A DNA stretch of 36,053 nt. It comes from a virus. The notes beneath the pieces were generated by a model. That model was not told where the DNA came from and made no database searches. It saw nothing but the letters and a program-made list of their open reading frames with translations. Location: positions 1 through 36,053 of the IMG/VR virus record IMGVR_UViG_3300012954_000026; one strand, written 5' to 3'. The position numbers and the translations under genes are program-made. Shown piece by piece: positions 22,801 to 27,544 of this stretch; positions within the stretch are counted from its first letter, which is position 1; the number at the start of each line of letters is the position of its first letter.

Positions 22801-22959
22801 GCAAACGTAACTTTGTTAAATACACCAGTAGTTGGTGCAAAGATAAAAATTGTCAGAAGACAAGGAAAACGCTGGGCAGATCCAGGAATTTCACTTAATG
22901 ATGCGGAAAGTTTGGTAGCACGTTTCTTTAAGGCGGAAAAGGTGGAGCTACCCAAATAA
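7858..22959 (+). CDS. Giant virion structural protein (5,033 aa), gp7 position, baseplate/fibre-like
   Basis: One uninterrupted frame. The N-terminus (DLLPKYFRTVANKKFLSSTI, EKVDGFIGRRDS, then WQPHIDWDKFVNFREYYWLP) and a central block (DRPHSHPWEILGFKEKP, about residue 1213) recall large structural proteins of marine myophages. Visible modules, approximate: four segments with a Y..G..V....YY/W... pattern like CBM5/12 sugar-binding domains (about 1515, 1768, 2268, 2870); five FG-GAP-like blade motifs (about 2183, 2239, 3009, 3066, 3166); two GSGY/GQGY beta modules (about 3600-3680, 3960-4020); three GDGST modules (about 4468, 4548, 4920); and a GERIEY...RGTLGTG module (about 4858). No membrane segment, signal peptide or catalytic motif was seen. 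It follows gp6, where T4 has gp7 (1,032 aa). It may be a gp7 wedge fused to adhesin modules, or a replacement for several wedge/fibre proteins. Being structural is well supported; a gp7 identity is inference. Confidence 0.8.
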   Translation: MAQDESPIPVEGDTSKRKSTDLLPKYFRTVANKKFLSSTIDQLMQPGVIEKVDGFIGRRDSKAFKASDNYLSDVTPDRENYQLEPVATITDDLGNTTFYRDYRDYVNASKIRNTDNTDHSLYNSQEYYAWQPHIDWDKFVNFREYYWLPPGPDEIPVFGTARDVKSTFSVKRQDNIDNNSYIFSEENKVSNPTLTLYRGQEYTFDIDCIDMPFSIRTSNSIDDDSNLYNVDVSQQKVEQGSITWKISLESPDVLYYTNGNDIEASGLIIIKDIRDNTQLDVGSEILGKKSYTMQNGYKLTNGMKVKFYGQITPEKYGEGNWYVEGVGESINLISESDLVITADYLSDVSTEFDAQGFSALPFDDATSYATLKDYIVINRASKDGNQWSRYNKWTHKSVIENIAKINNVPVVLDQRYRATRPIIEFEAGIKLYQFGTESKTAVDLVDTVTNDVFSNIEGQVGYFVDGVELVSGMRVLFTADPDSFVAGKIYEVGFINQNGTLQIALTETTDTAPLENETVLVKSGTTYKGKIFYYDGTNWKQTQDKTTVNQQPLFDLYTDNGSQLSSLDSSTFRGNKIFSYKVGTGANDTELGFPLSYRTIENSGDIVFDFNLLLDTYQYDDIADVITKSTDTALLRKYSNRTSFTNVSGWTKAPTKSSQPVVKQTTVGARTNNFIVDVYVNSGDLNDLEIKAYVNSVRKRENVDYVINRINNYAYVTFNEELTKDDKLVLKTKSSAKKRPGVGFYEFPVNFEKNPQNENVTTFTLGEVLDHVESIVDNVTGFEGVFPGVSNLRDLGNGSKYGLKFVQHSGPINLALYNLTDKDFNSIEAMKYSAFAYIKFKREFLRTADELGFEGYDKVHVDRILSKLHENLTNKDPFYFSDMIPHGGDTKVRHIIEDQSQTIFSLTRGIDYTTLSETAVLAYLNEKQLLINKDYTVSTDGFLTLLNPPTGGDILDVYEYSTTDGCWVPPTPTKLGLYPKFTPEIILDDTYITQPTDVTGPWKVYGRDEKTTKSYKGKLGWFYPLYTDELSAKQADTLNGGAGEVHTHVFAGTNKVFYMPNSEMSHATNDSQLHEEYPNAYPMLQGHDGSLWRCFGDFRDNLLLDIEKRIYNNLKLPYDENIVNIADYIPSKNRVTGFTRKQISKTMISEFNSWLETVGTPDYVTNQVYKVGNGFTYNYASAGDPNNNALTGFWRSIYKDFYNTDRPHSHPWEILGFKEKPDWFDSEYGASPYTSNNLLLWEDISKGIVRGPEGSKVTYKNKFKNEDIYKYIPVDDEGNLLAPNETGYAVGNVPTTNSNEFAFGDEGPVETAWRRSSHYPFSLMISWALNQPAQFFGLAFDRSRIVRNGADQLVYKDTSKRIELNQLIFPNSATEDTRVFTAGIVNYIQGYLADNDTVRFSDYKTNIRSIENKLGSKIGGFTQKSKFRLILDSRTPTNEGNVFVPEENYKIQLTKSVPTQVYSYSGMIIEVSPSGYIVKGYDKDNPVFKYYPVRRKNSDQVINVGGISENFLTWSEGKTYEAGQIVELSDNYYRVKISHTSGEGFVQDNFQKLAELPEEGGASAYISTNFSASLAELPYGTLFREKQDVVDLMMGYQKYLTTVGFSFENFNKEIEEIENWRLSAKEFLFWTTQNWEAGTILTVSPSARQITFVQKYSVIDDIYDNFYDYSLLKADGKRLLADFATTERDNTNDFGIFVKNTEDGIFHLKLPLVQHEHAIIIDNKTVFGDVIYNRAQGYRQERIKVKGYRSDEWNGSYNIPGFIFDDAKPTEWVAWQDYDIGALVKYKQYFYVSKTKITGSNIFQDKKFLRLIEKPEQQLLPNFDYKAKQFADFYDLDSDNFDIEQQKLAQHATGYQKRKYLENIINDEVSQYKFFQGAIQDKGTKNVLTKLFDKLGSANKDSLEFFEEWAVRVGRYGATEGDDQFDIIFDETKYRQEPQQVELVNEINPQDTSLIYRLSRNDIYVKSKDYNHKPFPTKYFNEENSYTKTAGFVNPSDVSLSLLTYDDILQQTNIATNSYIWTASDKSQQTWGVYKLESTDFRISGVTASQSNKFTITCNKAPNYTKGDIIGINDISDATDGYYKVDSVSLNIITLESLEGEDVEATDDTADTNGYITEFKIARLATLAKANDSFINTDILNNRLWIDDDDLGKWLVLQNRKVFELKNNIVNTSAGLLDSTEKDFGSAFSVSSNNNRIAITAPKDLNGSVYIFQRPSDNTDFGFLQQIDEQLFLFDSNGGFGQSVAMSPDGKYLAIGSPHASNVKSRLRGDFNPREAYAVGDIVLYSEQLWKADRVIEADALQVYSNHSSNQQAKENDYDSATQTYPEIEYIVRGDYTLGADESTDHILVRAEKEQFEGTKPGDKLTLKWNKYTTTASAGVLPFNGDTTLTESLINGTHTIIDKVQHIIHIQSALSVPDAGTEITTDTCRAVIQYRKVNNENEMTVYIKDVNGSFQGTGKIYADGILVGDYVESLQITDDYHTGWWHVGVGSSFLSNNLVETKANLVIQNITLEGETVNDPFFSNILDTKQLQNVLEPTKVSEISILSHTQGQSNIEVLDSKWWVRTPLAHGSSITVGDKTRLWLNTIRVNGLVQDPSAIGLTSTYINNTEHTVADIWNGYVEVRLTNFDLNGDPFIPNVGDILTDTTTGSTGEIAFIERAFSTAKIYIKNRNGTWAVGSDFGVNSNATFVENVPGLGPATRTIGPINSAHMENTISGPIIVIDSGVNIPVVVGGANYLRDLEYWIYSDNTIEGITDVANPPSSINLDWKRVYNIPAIAEGYETALEEQGTFAIYEMKGVTYQLINYYTVPNSANYRKLGTKLKFVQPDLNSYKLYIHAEGDGTEANQGRIYFVNKNAEDDWALSVQKNYRGDFRVSATYFEGEFVRFGETIYKANTNLVPGVFNVSQWTAQSNGLDLLGYVPNDTNFSLVESTLEQRNLEAFGSDFDVSLKGEVLISNSMYTSVYEIESGDTVLGLDSSIANRKVVVYRQNGSNYEYSQILEPFNETEDFGLSIAVSNDGKKIAVGAPQNSDISKNGGAVYIYVQNGNTFVYNQTLRPIDKSVNIQFGTKIDFDGNTLAVASRGGSMIEKATFDVHRDRKTPDVTSVERYILDNKSQINPIETSFDNNSTVFQTIDQGSGVVSLYETVNNTLLYSQNFTYDLDTQDFGNRMAVNSNHVYIGLPKQQVPNSSILDKGLVAEFRKPMNTTSWLITRQPIIPVDTSKFKGVYLYNKKTNGLRTYLDYIDPIQGKIAGPAEQEISFKTSYDPAKYNNSTDAIITADTLDYTSDEWIGKLWWDIDSARFINYHQGDISESTANFNTLFAGTNVQVHEWVESTLLPSEWDTQSATPDGVENGISGTSLYGDSVYSSRRRYDEASQTFETHYYYWVTNKTTLPEIENRVTTAIDVARYIANPASMGYRFVAMLGDNRFALFNCSPFISDTDTAISFNWWTIENQEQPTHIQYQLVSDGLETSVPNREIEQKWFDSLVGFDKNDRPVPDISLPIKSRYGALNDPRQSWFVNRTEARKQFIERTNGTLAKHLIVDEFDLTKLTGFDPSPTLATGLYDTTSDSNAELRFVSVARVKPASLTLEVENGVIINVIVNDPGQGYINTPTYKIADTEGSGCELKFELDANGKISSVEIVNGGRDYTDRVTITVRKFAVLVKSDETVSGKWSVYEYDGTEYLRTLTQSYDINLYWQYRDWYATGYNKFTFINYTVDSSYQIYALDDQIGDIVKINSVGTGGWLLLRKISNLDTQDYTLSYETIGRENGTIEFKNSLYDTSASNSAFDGASFDKIFYDTEPDTEFRKILEILKSDIFIDNLAVYWNELFFASIRYVLSEQPNVDWVFKTSFVKAKHNIGELAQKVTFQNDSLPSYQDYVTEMKPYKTKIREYLSAYEKVDPASNVITDFDLAPYYNEDEGKIVPQSVQVIGNEVIPGVSDLQNYPSRHWLDNLGFEVTSFSIADSGSGYQVAPKIIISGGGGSGATAEAFIGTGGRVTSVKVTNAGSGYLTAPTIQVVGSFGDTGSIARLSPILGRGKARSAHIRCKFDRVTGTYLFQTLNETQTFTSGVDQQIFNLKWPMQLVSTQITVTVDGLESLRSEYTFSNVTDTSKGYTRSYGRIVFSNALNVNRAITITYNKAPELLQAQDRINLYYNPTTGMYGNDLAQLIDGIDYGGVEVSSFDFGTGTGWDSDGWFTTTYDTFDTTFEDEIFQIGDDSTRVLNFATPLVANTVYNVYKNGVRLDDPNFGTANPVTNTNAVMQSVTGAGQTGVALYDDAGDLGSSIIVLDEENIPTGPGDILVFRKSTSDGAFLPDPRSYDTVLTGGDLAFSTARGINPEEIIVDGDDFISPTTSKGPEEQVPGQVLDAVNIRVFHRPKEGGSLLSSNSYRSDGISGVYEFGIQPQNKEGLIVKLNDVILAQSLYKVDYRLKTVTFNTVPNANQEVNIVSISGNGKNSLEQSEFVGDGSTLAYVTKVHYDTNLDYYATVNGKAVESVLTSTGDSTNKDPKAMIVFGSPPPDNSIINFAVYTGIDNFSKIETTEFIGDGSTKLFTLPKTPYSALPNSHNVIVKQGNKILNPGYNQSFDCTLAQREYFLEIWQAPIGSFQSKDIQILLNGKELTIAVEYNLRPANSSVILEPGIGREGDILEVYIRTDGEYAFGDVQNINSNLTWVDSGALLQLNTAPPDGEKLTVYTFNKHDSMDFERQNFDVVARSVIAVGTEDHIQFNHIKAGLVKLRYPAIDAQYVWLTINGILQTPSVDYKLTEDRNFIKHKGSFADDDVIEVIQFSAQGEISPKFGFSQFKDILNRNIYKRLGDVAPLKLAQDLATFDKEILLDDASALSTPDKNSSQPGILFVNGERIEYLIKQGNVLRQIQRGTLGTGVASIHEAGSDVYNQGPNQTAPYADQTIIDEQIGDGSTTVFPLSFTPTSVNEFEIFVAGKRLRKNAIQMFNPALDQDSPEADETAPAEFSVDGTTANVTLLNTPVVGAKIKIVRRQGKRWADPGISLNDAESLVARFFKAEKVELPK

Positions 22960-22962
22960 ATA
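22955..22962 (+). promoter_or_regulatory. Late promoter-like motif before the 203-aa structural gene
   Basis: AATAAATA (seven of eight to TATAAATA) contains the stop codon of the giant gene and ends 17 bases before the next ATG. A start site near 22968 would leave a leader of only about a dozen bases, just enough for the AGGA at 22969-22972. The same AATAAATAC sequence precedes gp6. The short leader lowers confidence. Confidence 0.4.
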
Positions 22963-22979
22963 CAGTATAGGACAAAGGT

Positions 22980-23591
22980 ATGATTGACAACATAAAAGAA
23001 GAAAACGGAGTAATGCTCCAAGGACATATTAAAATTTCCAACCCTGAAACGGGCGAAATTATAGTCGATAAACGTAATGCTATCCACTATGAGAACATGA
23101 GTATTTCACTTGCAGAAAGTTTAGCTAATGCAGGACAAGGTACTATCTATCAAATGGCGTTTGGCAACGGAGGAACTAGTATTGACCCAACTGGAATTAT
23201 TACATACCTTACACCTAACAGTACAGGTACTAATGCTAGTCTTTATAACCAAACATTTATTAAAGTTGTTGACGATAGAAGTGTTAATAACACAGACCCA
23301 GCAAGAAATAAAATTGAATCAAGGCATGTAAGTGGTACTAACTATACAGATATTGTTGTTAGTTGCTTACTTGATTACGGTGAACCTTCAGGGCAAGATG
23401 CTGTTGATAACGCAACTAACGCTGATAGTTTATATGTATTTGATGAATTAGGCTTAGTAAGTTATAGTCCATCGGGACAAGGTAGACTGTTAACACATGT
23501 AATTTTCCACCCAGTACAAAAGAGTTTGAATAGACTTATTCAAATTGATTATACTGTGCGTGTACAAAGTTTATCGGGGTTTAACGAATAA
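22980..23591 (+). CDS. Virion structural protein, gp8 position (203 aa)
   Basis: The product begins with a beta-rich segment (GHIKISNPETGEIIVDKRNA) followed by IHYENMSISLAESLA and MAFGNGGTSID. From memory this N-terminal pattern is common in small tail/baseplate structural proteins of many phages. The C-terminal half (SLYVFDELGLVSYS, then LLTHVIFHPVQKSLNRLIQI) is also beta-rich and Cys-poor. It lies where T4 has gp8, but I see no sequence likeness to T4 gp8, so I give no symbol. AGGA at 22969-22972 lies seven bases before the ATG. Its stop overlaps the start of the first fibre gene (TAATG), which points to coupled production with the fibres. A role as a connector between wedge and fibres would fit, but is inferred. 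Confidence 0.7.
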   Translation: MIDNIKEENGVMLQGHIKISNPETGEIIVDKRNAIHYENMSISLAESLANAGQGTIYQMAFGNGGTSIDPTGIITYLTPNSTGTNASLYNQTFIKVVDDRSVNNTDPARNKIESRHVSGTNYTDIVVSCLLDYGEPSGQDAVDNATNADSLYVFDELGLVSYSPSGQGRLLTHVIFHPVQKSLNRLIQIDYTVRVQSLSGFNE

Positions 23592-25672
23592 TGGCATACA
23601 CAATTAACTACTCAGACACTAACAAGGGAACTATCTCTATTGAAGATAGTACAATTAATCAGCAAACAAGTCTAGATATTCCTGGACGTAACACTACTAG
23701 TTATGGGTCAGTTATTGCAAACAGTTTTTTAAATTTACTAGAAAATTTTGCTAATACGTCAGCACCAAGAAATCCAATTCAAGGACAGCTATGGTATGAC
23801 AGTTCAACAGGTATTGATACTTTAAAACTATATGACGGAACAGGTTGGGTAAATGCCAGTGGACTTAAAAAAGGAACTACAGCACCAGACGTTGCTAATG
23901 CACTACAAGGTGACCTTTGGTCAGATACCGACAACAATCAGTTGTATATTTTTACAGGTAGTGGATGGACACTAGTTGGACCAGAATACAGTGATGGTTT
24001 GTTAACAGGTGCAAAGCCAGTTGTTGTAACAGGTAAAGACGAAGTACTTTATACTATTCTACAACTTGAAGTAGGTGGTTCACCTATAGCAATTTATTCA
24101 ACAAGAACATTTCAACCTAAAACAACAATCCCAGGATTTACAATTATTCAACCTGGCTTAAATTTATCTTCAGCAAATATTGGCGGAGACGGTGTAGGAA
24201 AATATTTTGGTACAAGTGAAAAAGCAGAAAGTTTAGTTGTTTCAGGTGCGGCAGTTAGAGCATCTAATTTTTTAAGAAGTGATGTTGCAAGTACATCATC
24301 ACAAAAACTAACAATTAGTAACAACTCAGGTTTACAAGTAGGACAGGATGCTATTGTTACATTTGATGTACAAGGTACATCAGGCGTTGTTACAAACTTA
24401 ACATCAGGTGCACCAATTGACTTTAAAGTTAATAACTTAGGTGTACAAAAGAATGTTATAAGAATTGACTCAACAGAAAAGGTTGGTATTAACACATTAT
24501 CACCTGCAGAAGCATTAGATGTAGCAGGTTCAATACAAACAAGTAATAATCTTATTGTACAAGGTACAACAGATAGTGCAAGTATTGGAACAGGTGCTGT
24601 AAAAATTAGTGGTGGTGTTGGTATTGCTAAAAAATTATTTGTTGGAACAGATTTGAATGTTGCAGGATCAAGTACAGTAGGTTCAGTGACACCTATATCT
24701 ACACAACAGTATTCATTAGGTACAACAGACAAACGTTGGTCAACAGTGCATGCAGTTGAATTTAGAGGAAATTTAATTGGTAATATTACAGGTACAGTTA
24801 CAGGTGGCGCGGCAAATGCTAACAAACTTACAAGTGCATCAACTTTCCAACTATCAGGAGATGTAAGTTCAAATCAAATTACATTTGACGGACAAGTTGG
24901 CGGTACAACAAAAGTATTTACAACAGCAATTAGTAATACATTTATTGCAAACAAGACACTTGCTACACAACCTAATAACGATGATGAAATTATTATCAAC
25001 AGGATTTCAGGTGATGATACAGGTGTGTTTAAGATTTCACAAGCGGCACTAGTTAGTAGTGTTCCTGTAATACCAGTTGGAACTATTGTACCATTTGGAG
25101 GAGTTAATACTCCAGCAGGTTGGTTGGCATGCGATGGTACTGAAGTTAGAATTGCTGATTACTTAGGTTTATATAATGCTATTCAATATCAATTTAAAGA
25201 CCAAAGCCAAGTTTCATCAGGATTTTTTGGACTACCTGACTTTAGAGGTAGATTCCCACTAGGTGCTGATAACATGGGCGGATCAAGTGCAAATAGAGTA
25301 TCAGACGTTAACGCTGATACAGTTGGACTAGCATCAGGAGTTGAAAGTAGAGCAATTGATGTTAAAAACTTACCAGAACACGAACACGATTTAAGATCAC
25401 CAAAAGGTGCACAGTTTTATGTTATATTAGATGATAGTGGCGCACAACAAGACGCTGATACTATTCCATATGATGCTCCGACAGGATCAGGTGCAGGACA
25501 AGCACGTACATCATCAGGTGGTGTCCTAAACAGAAGACTTATACAGTACAACCAACAAACAGGATTAGAAGAATTTGAAACTTTTGATCTTACAGAACTT
25601 GGTACTCCATACAATGTTATGAACCCGTTCTTAACAGTGAATTATATTATATACACAGGAGTAGGGGGCTAA
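23591..25672 (+). CDS. Tail fibre protein with C-terminal phage tail-collar domain (short tail fibre-like)
   Basis: This 693-residue fibre is the first of three tandem paralogues. Residues 1-165 carry the shared module: an I..DGTI-like start, NSFLNLLENFANTSAPRNPI, QGQLWYDSSTG, LKLYDGTGW, and GDLWSDTDNNQLYIF. The middle has shaft-like motifs (VGINTLSPAEALDVAGSI, LFVGTDLNVAG), typical of trimeric beta-fibres. From about 494, PVGTIVPFGGVNTPAGWLAC and GLPDFRGRFPLG mark a tail-collar domain (PF07484 type), as in T4 gp12, with a histidine-containing LPEHEHDL segment and the usual C-terminal NPFLTVNYIIYTG. In T4, gp12 binds the lipopolysaccharide core and its collar region binds zinc through histidines; LPEHEHDL could play that part. 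The ATG overlaps the previous stop. Confidence 0.85.
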   Translation: MAYTINYSDTNKGTISIEDSTINQQTSLDIPGRNTTSYGSVIANSFLNLLENFANTSAPRNPIQGQLWYDSSTGIDTLKLYDGTGWVNASGLKKGTTAPDVANALQGDLWSDTDNNQLYIFTGSGWTLVGPEYSDGLLTGAKPVVVTGKDEVLYTILQLEVGGSPIAIYSTRTFQPKTTIPGFTIIQPGLNLSSANIGGDGVGKYFGTSEKAESLVVSGAAVRASNFLRSDVASTSSQKLTISNNSGLQVGQDAIVTFDVQGTSGVVTNLTSGAPIDFKVNNLGVQKNVIRIDSTEKVGINTLSPAEALDVAGSIQTSNNLIVQGTTDSASIGTGAVKISGGVGIAKKLFVGTDLNVAGSSTVGSVTPISTQQYSLGTTDKRWSTVHAVEFRGNLIGNITGTVTGGAANANKLTSASTFQLSGDVSSNQITFDGQVGGTTKVFTTAISNTFIANKTLATQPNNDDEIIINRISGDDTGVFKISQAALVSSVPVIPVGTIVPFGGVNTPAGWLACDGTEVRIADYLGLYNAIQYQFKDQSQVSSGFFGLPDFRGRFPLGADNMGGSSANRVSDVNADTVGLASGVESRAIDVKNLPEHEHDLRSPKGAQFYVILDDSGAQQDADTIPYDAPTGSGAGQARTSSGGVLNRRLIQYNQQTGLEEFETFDLTELGTPYNVMNPFLTVNYIIYTGVGG

Positions 25673-25673
25673 T

Positions 25674-27515
25674 ATGGCATATCAAATTAATAAGACTAGC
25701 GGTGCATTACTTGTTAACCTAGCAGACGGACAAATAGATACAGTATCAACTGATATCACACTTATTGGTAAAAACTATACAGGGTTTGGTGAAGCAATAA
25801 ATGAAAACTTTGTTAAGATGTTAGAAAACTTTGCAAATGCATCATCACCGTCTAATCCATTAGCAGGACAAATTTGGTGGGATACATCAGCATCTAGATT
25901 AAAAGTTTATACAGGTACTGACTGGACAACAGGTGGCGGACCTATTGTACAACCTACAGAGCCTGGAATGGTTGCAGGTGACATGTGGATTAACAATGAT
26001 GCAAACCAACTTTACTTTTTTGATGGTACTGATTTAGAATTAGCAGGACCAATTTACAATGCATTCCAAGGACGTTCAGGACCTGAAGTTGTAACAGTAC
26101 TTGATAATACAGGTACAAGTAGAACTATTGTAAAATATTGGGTAGGTGGTACGTTTGTAGGCTTATGGAGTAAAGTTGCATTTACTCCGCAAAACGTAGA
26201 TACTATTCCAGGATTCACTGGAGATGCTGTTAAAGGATTTAATGTTGTTGACGCAGACTTTGTTTTTGCTGGTACAGCCGCTAGAACATCAGCACTAGTT
26301 GATAGTAATAACGTTGCAAGAACAGCGGCACAGTTCCTTGCAAGTGACTCTGATGATGCAACATCAGGTGCATTAACAGTTAGAAACAACTTAGGACTTA
26401 CAGTAGGACTTACAGATAACAATGTTGTAAAAGTAACAGTAGACGGTGTTGTAAACGAAAACAATGTTAGTAACCAGAACTACACATTTAGAATGACCAC
26501 AAGTAGTGGTAAGAAAGATGCAATGACTATTGATTCTGGAAACAACAGAATTGGTATTTACAATACAACGCCATCAGAAACATTAGACGTTGGCGGAAAT
26601 ATGCGTGTTGCAGGAAACTTAATTGTTGACGGAGAGACAACAGAACTTGATATACAGAAATTATTAGTTAGAGATAAGAGTATTGAACTAGCAAAAGGGG
26701 ACGATAGTACACTACTAGATGACGTTGGAGTAGACGAAGCAGGTATTATAGTAGCATCATCCAATGGTAATAAAGAACTTTTATGGCGTAACGGAACAAA
26801 TTCATGGACATCTAACGTAAGTCTAAACTTGACAGGTGCAAGTTCACTTAAATTTAATGGTGTAGACATTATTACTGGATCAGCAGGTGTTGGTCTTACA
26901 AGTGTTGGTGCATTAACATCAGCAAATATTGGTAGTTTTCAGTTTACAGGCGGTAATAACTTATCAACCACAACAGTAGATGGTAGTGGAAATGGTATGA
27001 ATATTACAGCGGCTGGTAATATTAACTTAGTTACACCAAGACAAATTAGAAATGTAAGTGATCCAACAGCAGATCAAGACGTAGCAACAAAAGCATATGT
27101 TGATAGTAGCATTGATTTAGAAGTTTTAGCACTAGCATTAGATGTAACAGGGCTTGGAACAGCAGATTCTGCACAACAGCATACAAATATTGCTACTATT
27201 GTGAATGATATTGCTCCAGCAAGTACAAAACGAGACGGAACACAGGCTAGAATACACTGTACAACTACTACAGGTGCTACAGCAACACTAACTGGCTCTG
27301 CCTTAAACACAGCATTTAACGAAAGTACAATACTTGTACAACAAAAAGACAACAACGGCAATGATGACGGATCTGTAAGCGTAATTCAAAGTGCAACATT
27401 TAACGATGCAACTGGTAATATTACATCTACGGTATCTAGAACATTGAAACTATTTAGAGTTACTGGCGGAGCGTGGGTCTACGTTCAAAACTTAACTCCG
27501 GGCAGTCTTGTATAA
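25674..27515 (+). CDS. Tail fibre protein, second paralogue (613 aa)
   Basis: The N-terminal 165 or so residues repeat the module of the neighbouring fibres: GKNYTGFGEAINENFVKMLE, NPLAGQIWWDTSASRLKVYT, and GDMWINNDANQLYFFDG. The middle has a shaft pattern (AMTIDSGNNRIGIYNTTPSE, LDVGGNMRVAGNLIVDG) and an LLWRNGTNSW segment. Toward the end comes ATKAYVDSSID, a motif frequent in phage fibres just before a trimerising coil. The C-terminal 150 residues are beta-rich and lack the tail-collar domain of the first paralogue, so this is probably a different receptor-binding tip or a longer connecting part. The start follows the previous stop by one base; AGGGGGC at 25662-25668 is the ribosome-binding site. 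The late-promoter motif for the next gene overlaps its stop codon. Confidence 0.82.
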   Translation: MAYQINKTSGALLVNLADGQIDTVSTDITLIGKNYTGFGEAINENFVKMLENFANASSPSNPLAGQIWWDTSASRLKVYTGTDWTTGGGPIVQPTEPGMVAGDMWINNDANQLYFFDGTDLELAGPIYNAFQGRSGPEVVTVLDNTGTSRTIVKYWVGGTFVGLWSKVAFTPQNVDTIPGFTGDAVKGFNVVDADFVFAGTAARTSALVDSNNVARTAAQFLASDSDDATSGALTVRNNLGLTVGLTDNNVVKVTVDGVVNENNVSNQNYTFRMTTSSGKKDAMTIDSGNNRIGIYNTTPSETLDVGGNMRVAGNLIVDGETTELDIQKLLVRDKSIELAKGDDSTLLDDVGVDEAGIIVASSNGNKELLWRNGTNSWTSNVSLNLTGASSLKFNGVDIITGSAGVGLTSVGALTSANIGSFQFTGGNNLSTTTVDGSGNGMNITAAGNINLVTPRQIRNVSDPTADQDVATKAYVDSSIDLEVLALALDVTGLGTADSAQQHTNIATIVNDIAPASTKRDGTQARIHCTTTTGATATLTGSALNTAFNESTILVQQKDNNGNDDGSVSVIQSATFNDATGNITSTVSRTLKLFRVTGGAWVYVQNLTPGSLV

Positions 27516-27518
27516 ATA
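27511..27518 (+). promoter_or_regulatory. Perfect T4-type late promoter TATAAATA before the third fibre gene
   Basis: TATAAATA is an exact match to the T4 late consensus. It overlaps the stop codon of the second fibre gene and lies 26 bases before the next ATG. A start near 27524 would leave a leader of about 20 bases holding the TTAGGGG ribosome-binding site at 27531-27537. It is the only perfect copy I noticed in an intergenic position. Confidence 0.65.
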
Positions 27519-27544
27519 CATATAACACAATTAGGGGTTAATAA

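Noticed and set aside
24148-24825. A 225-codon open frame on the - strand opposite the first fibre gene
   Set aside because: It is the mirror of a repetitive Thr/Val/Gly-rich fibre gene with typical + strand codon use, has no ribosome-binding site or family signature, and nothing else in the window is on the - strand.
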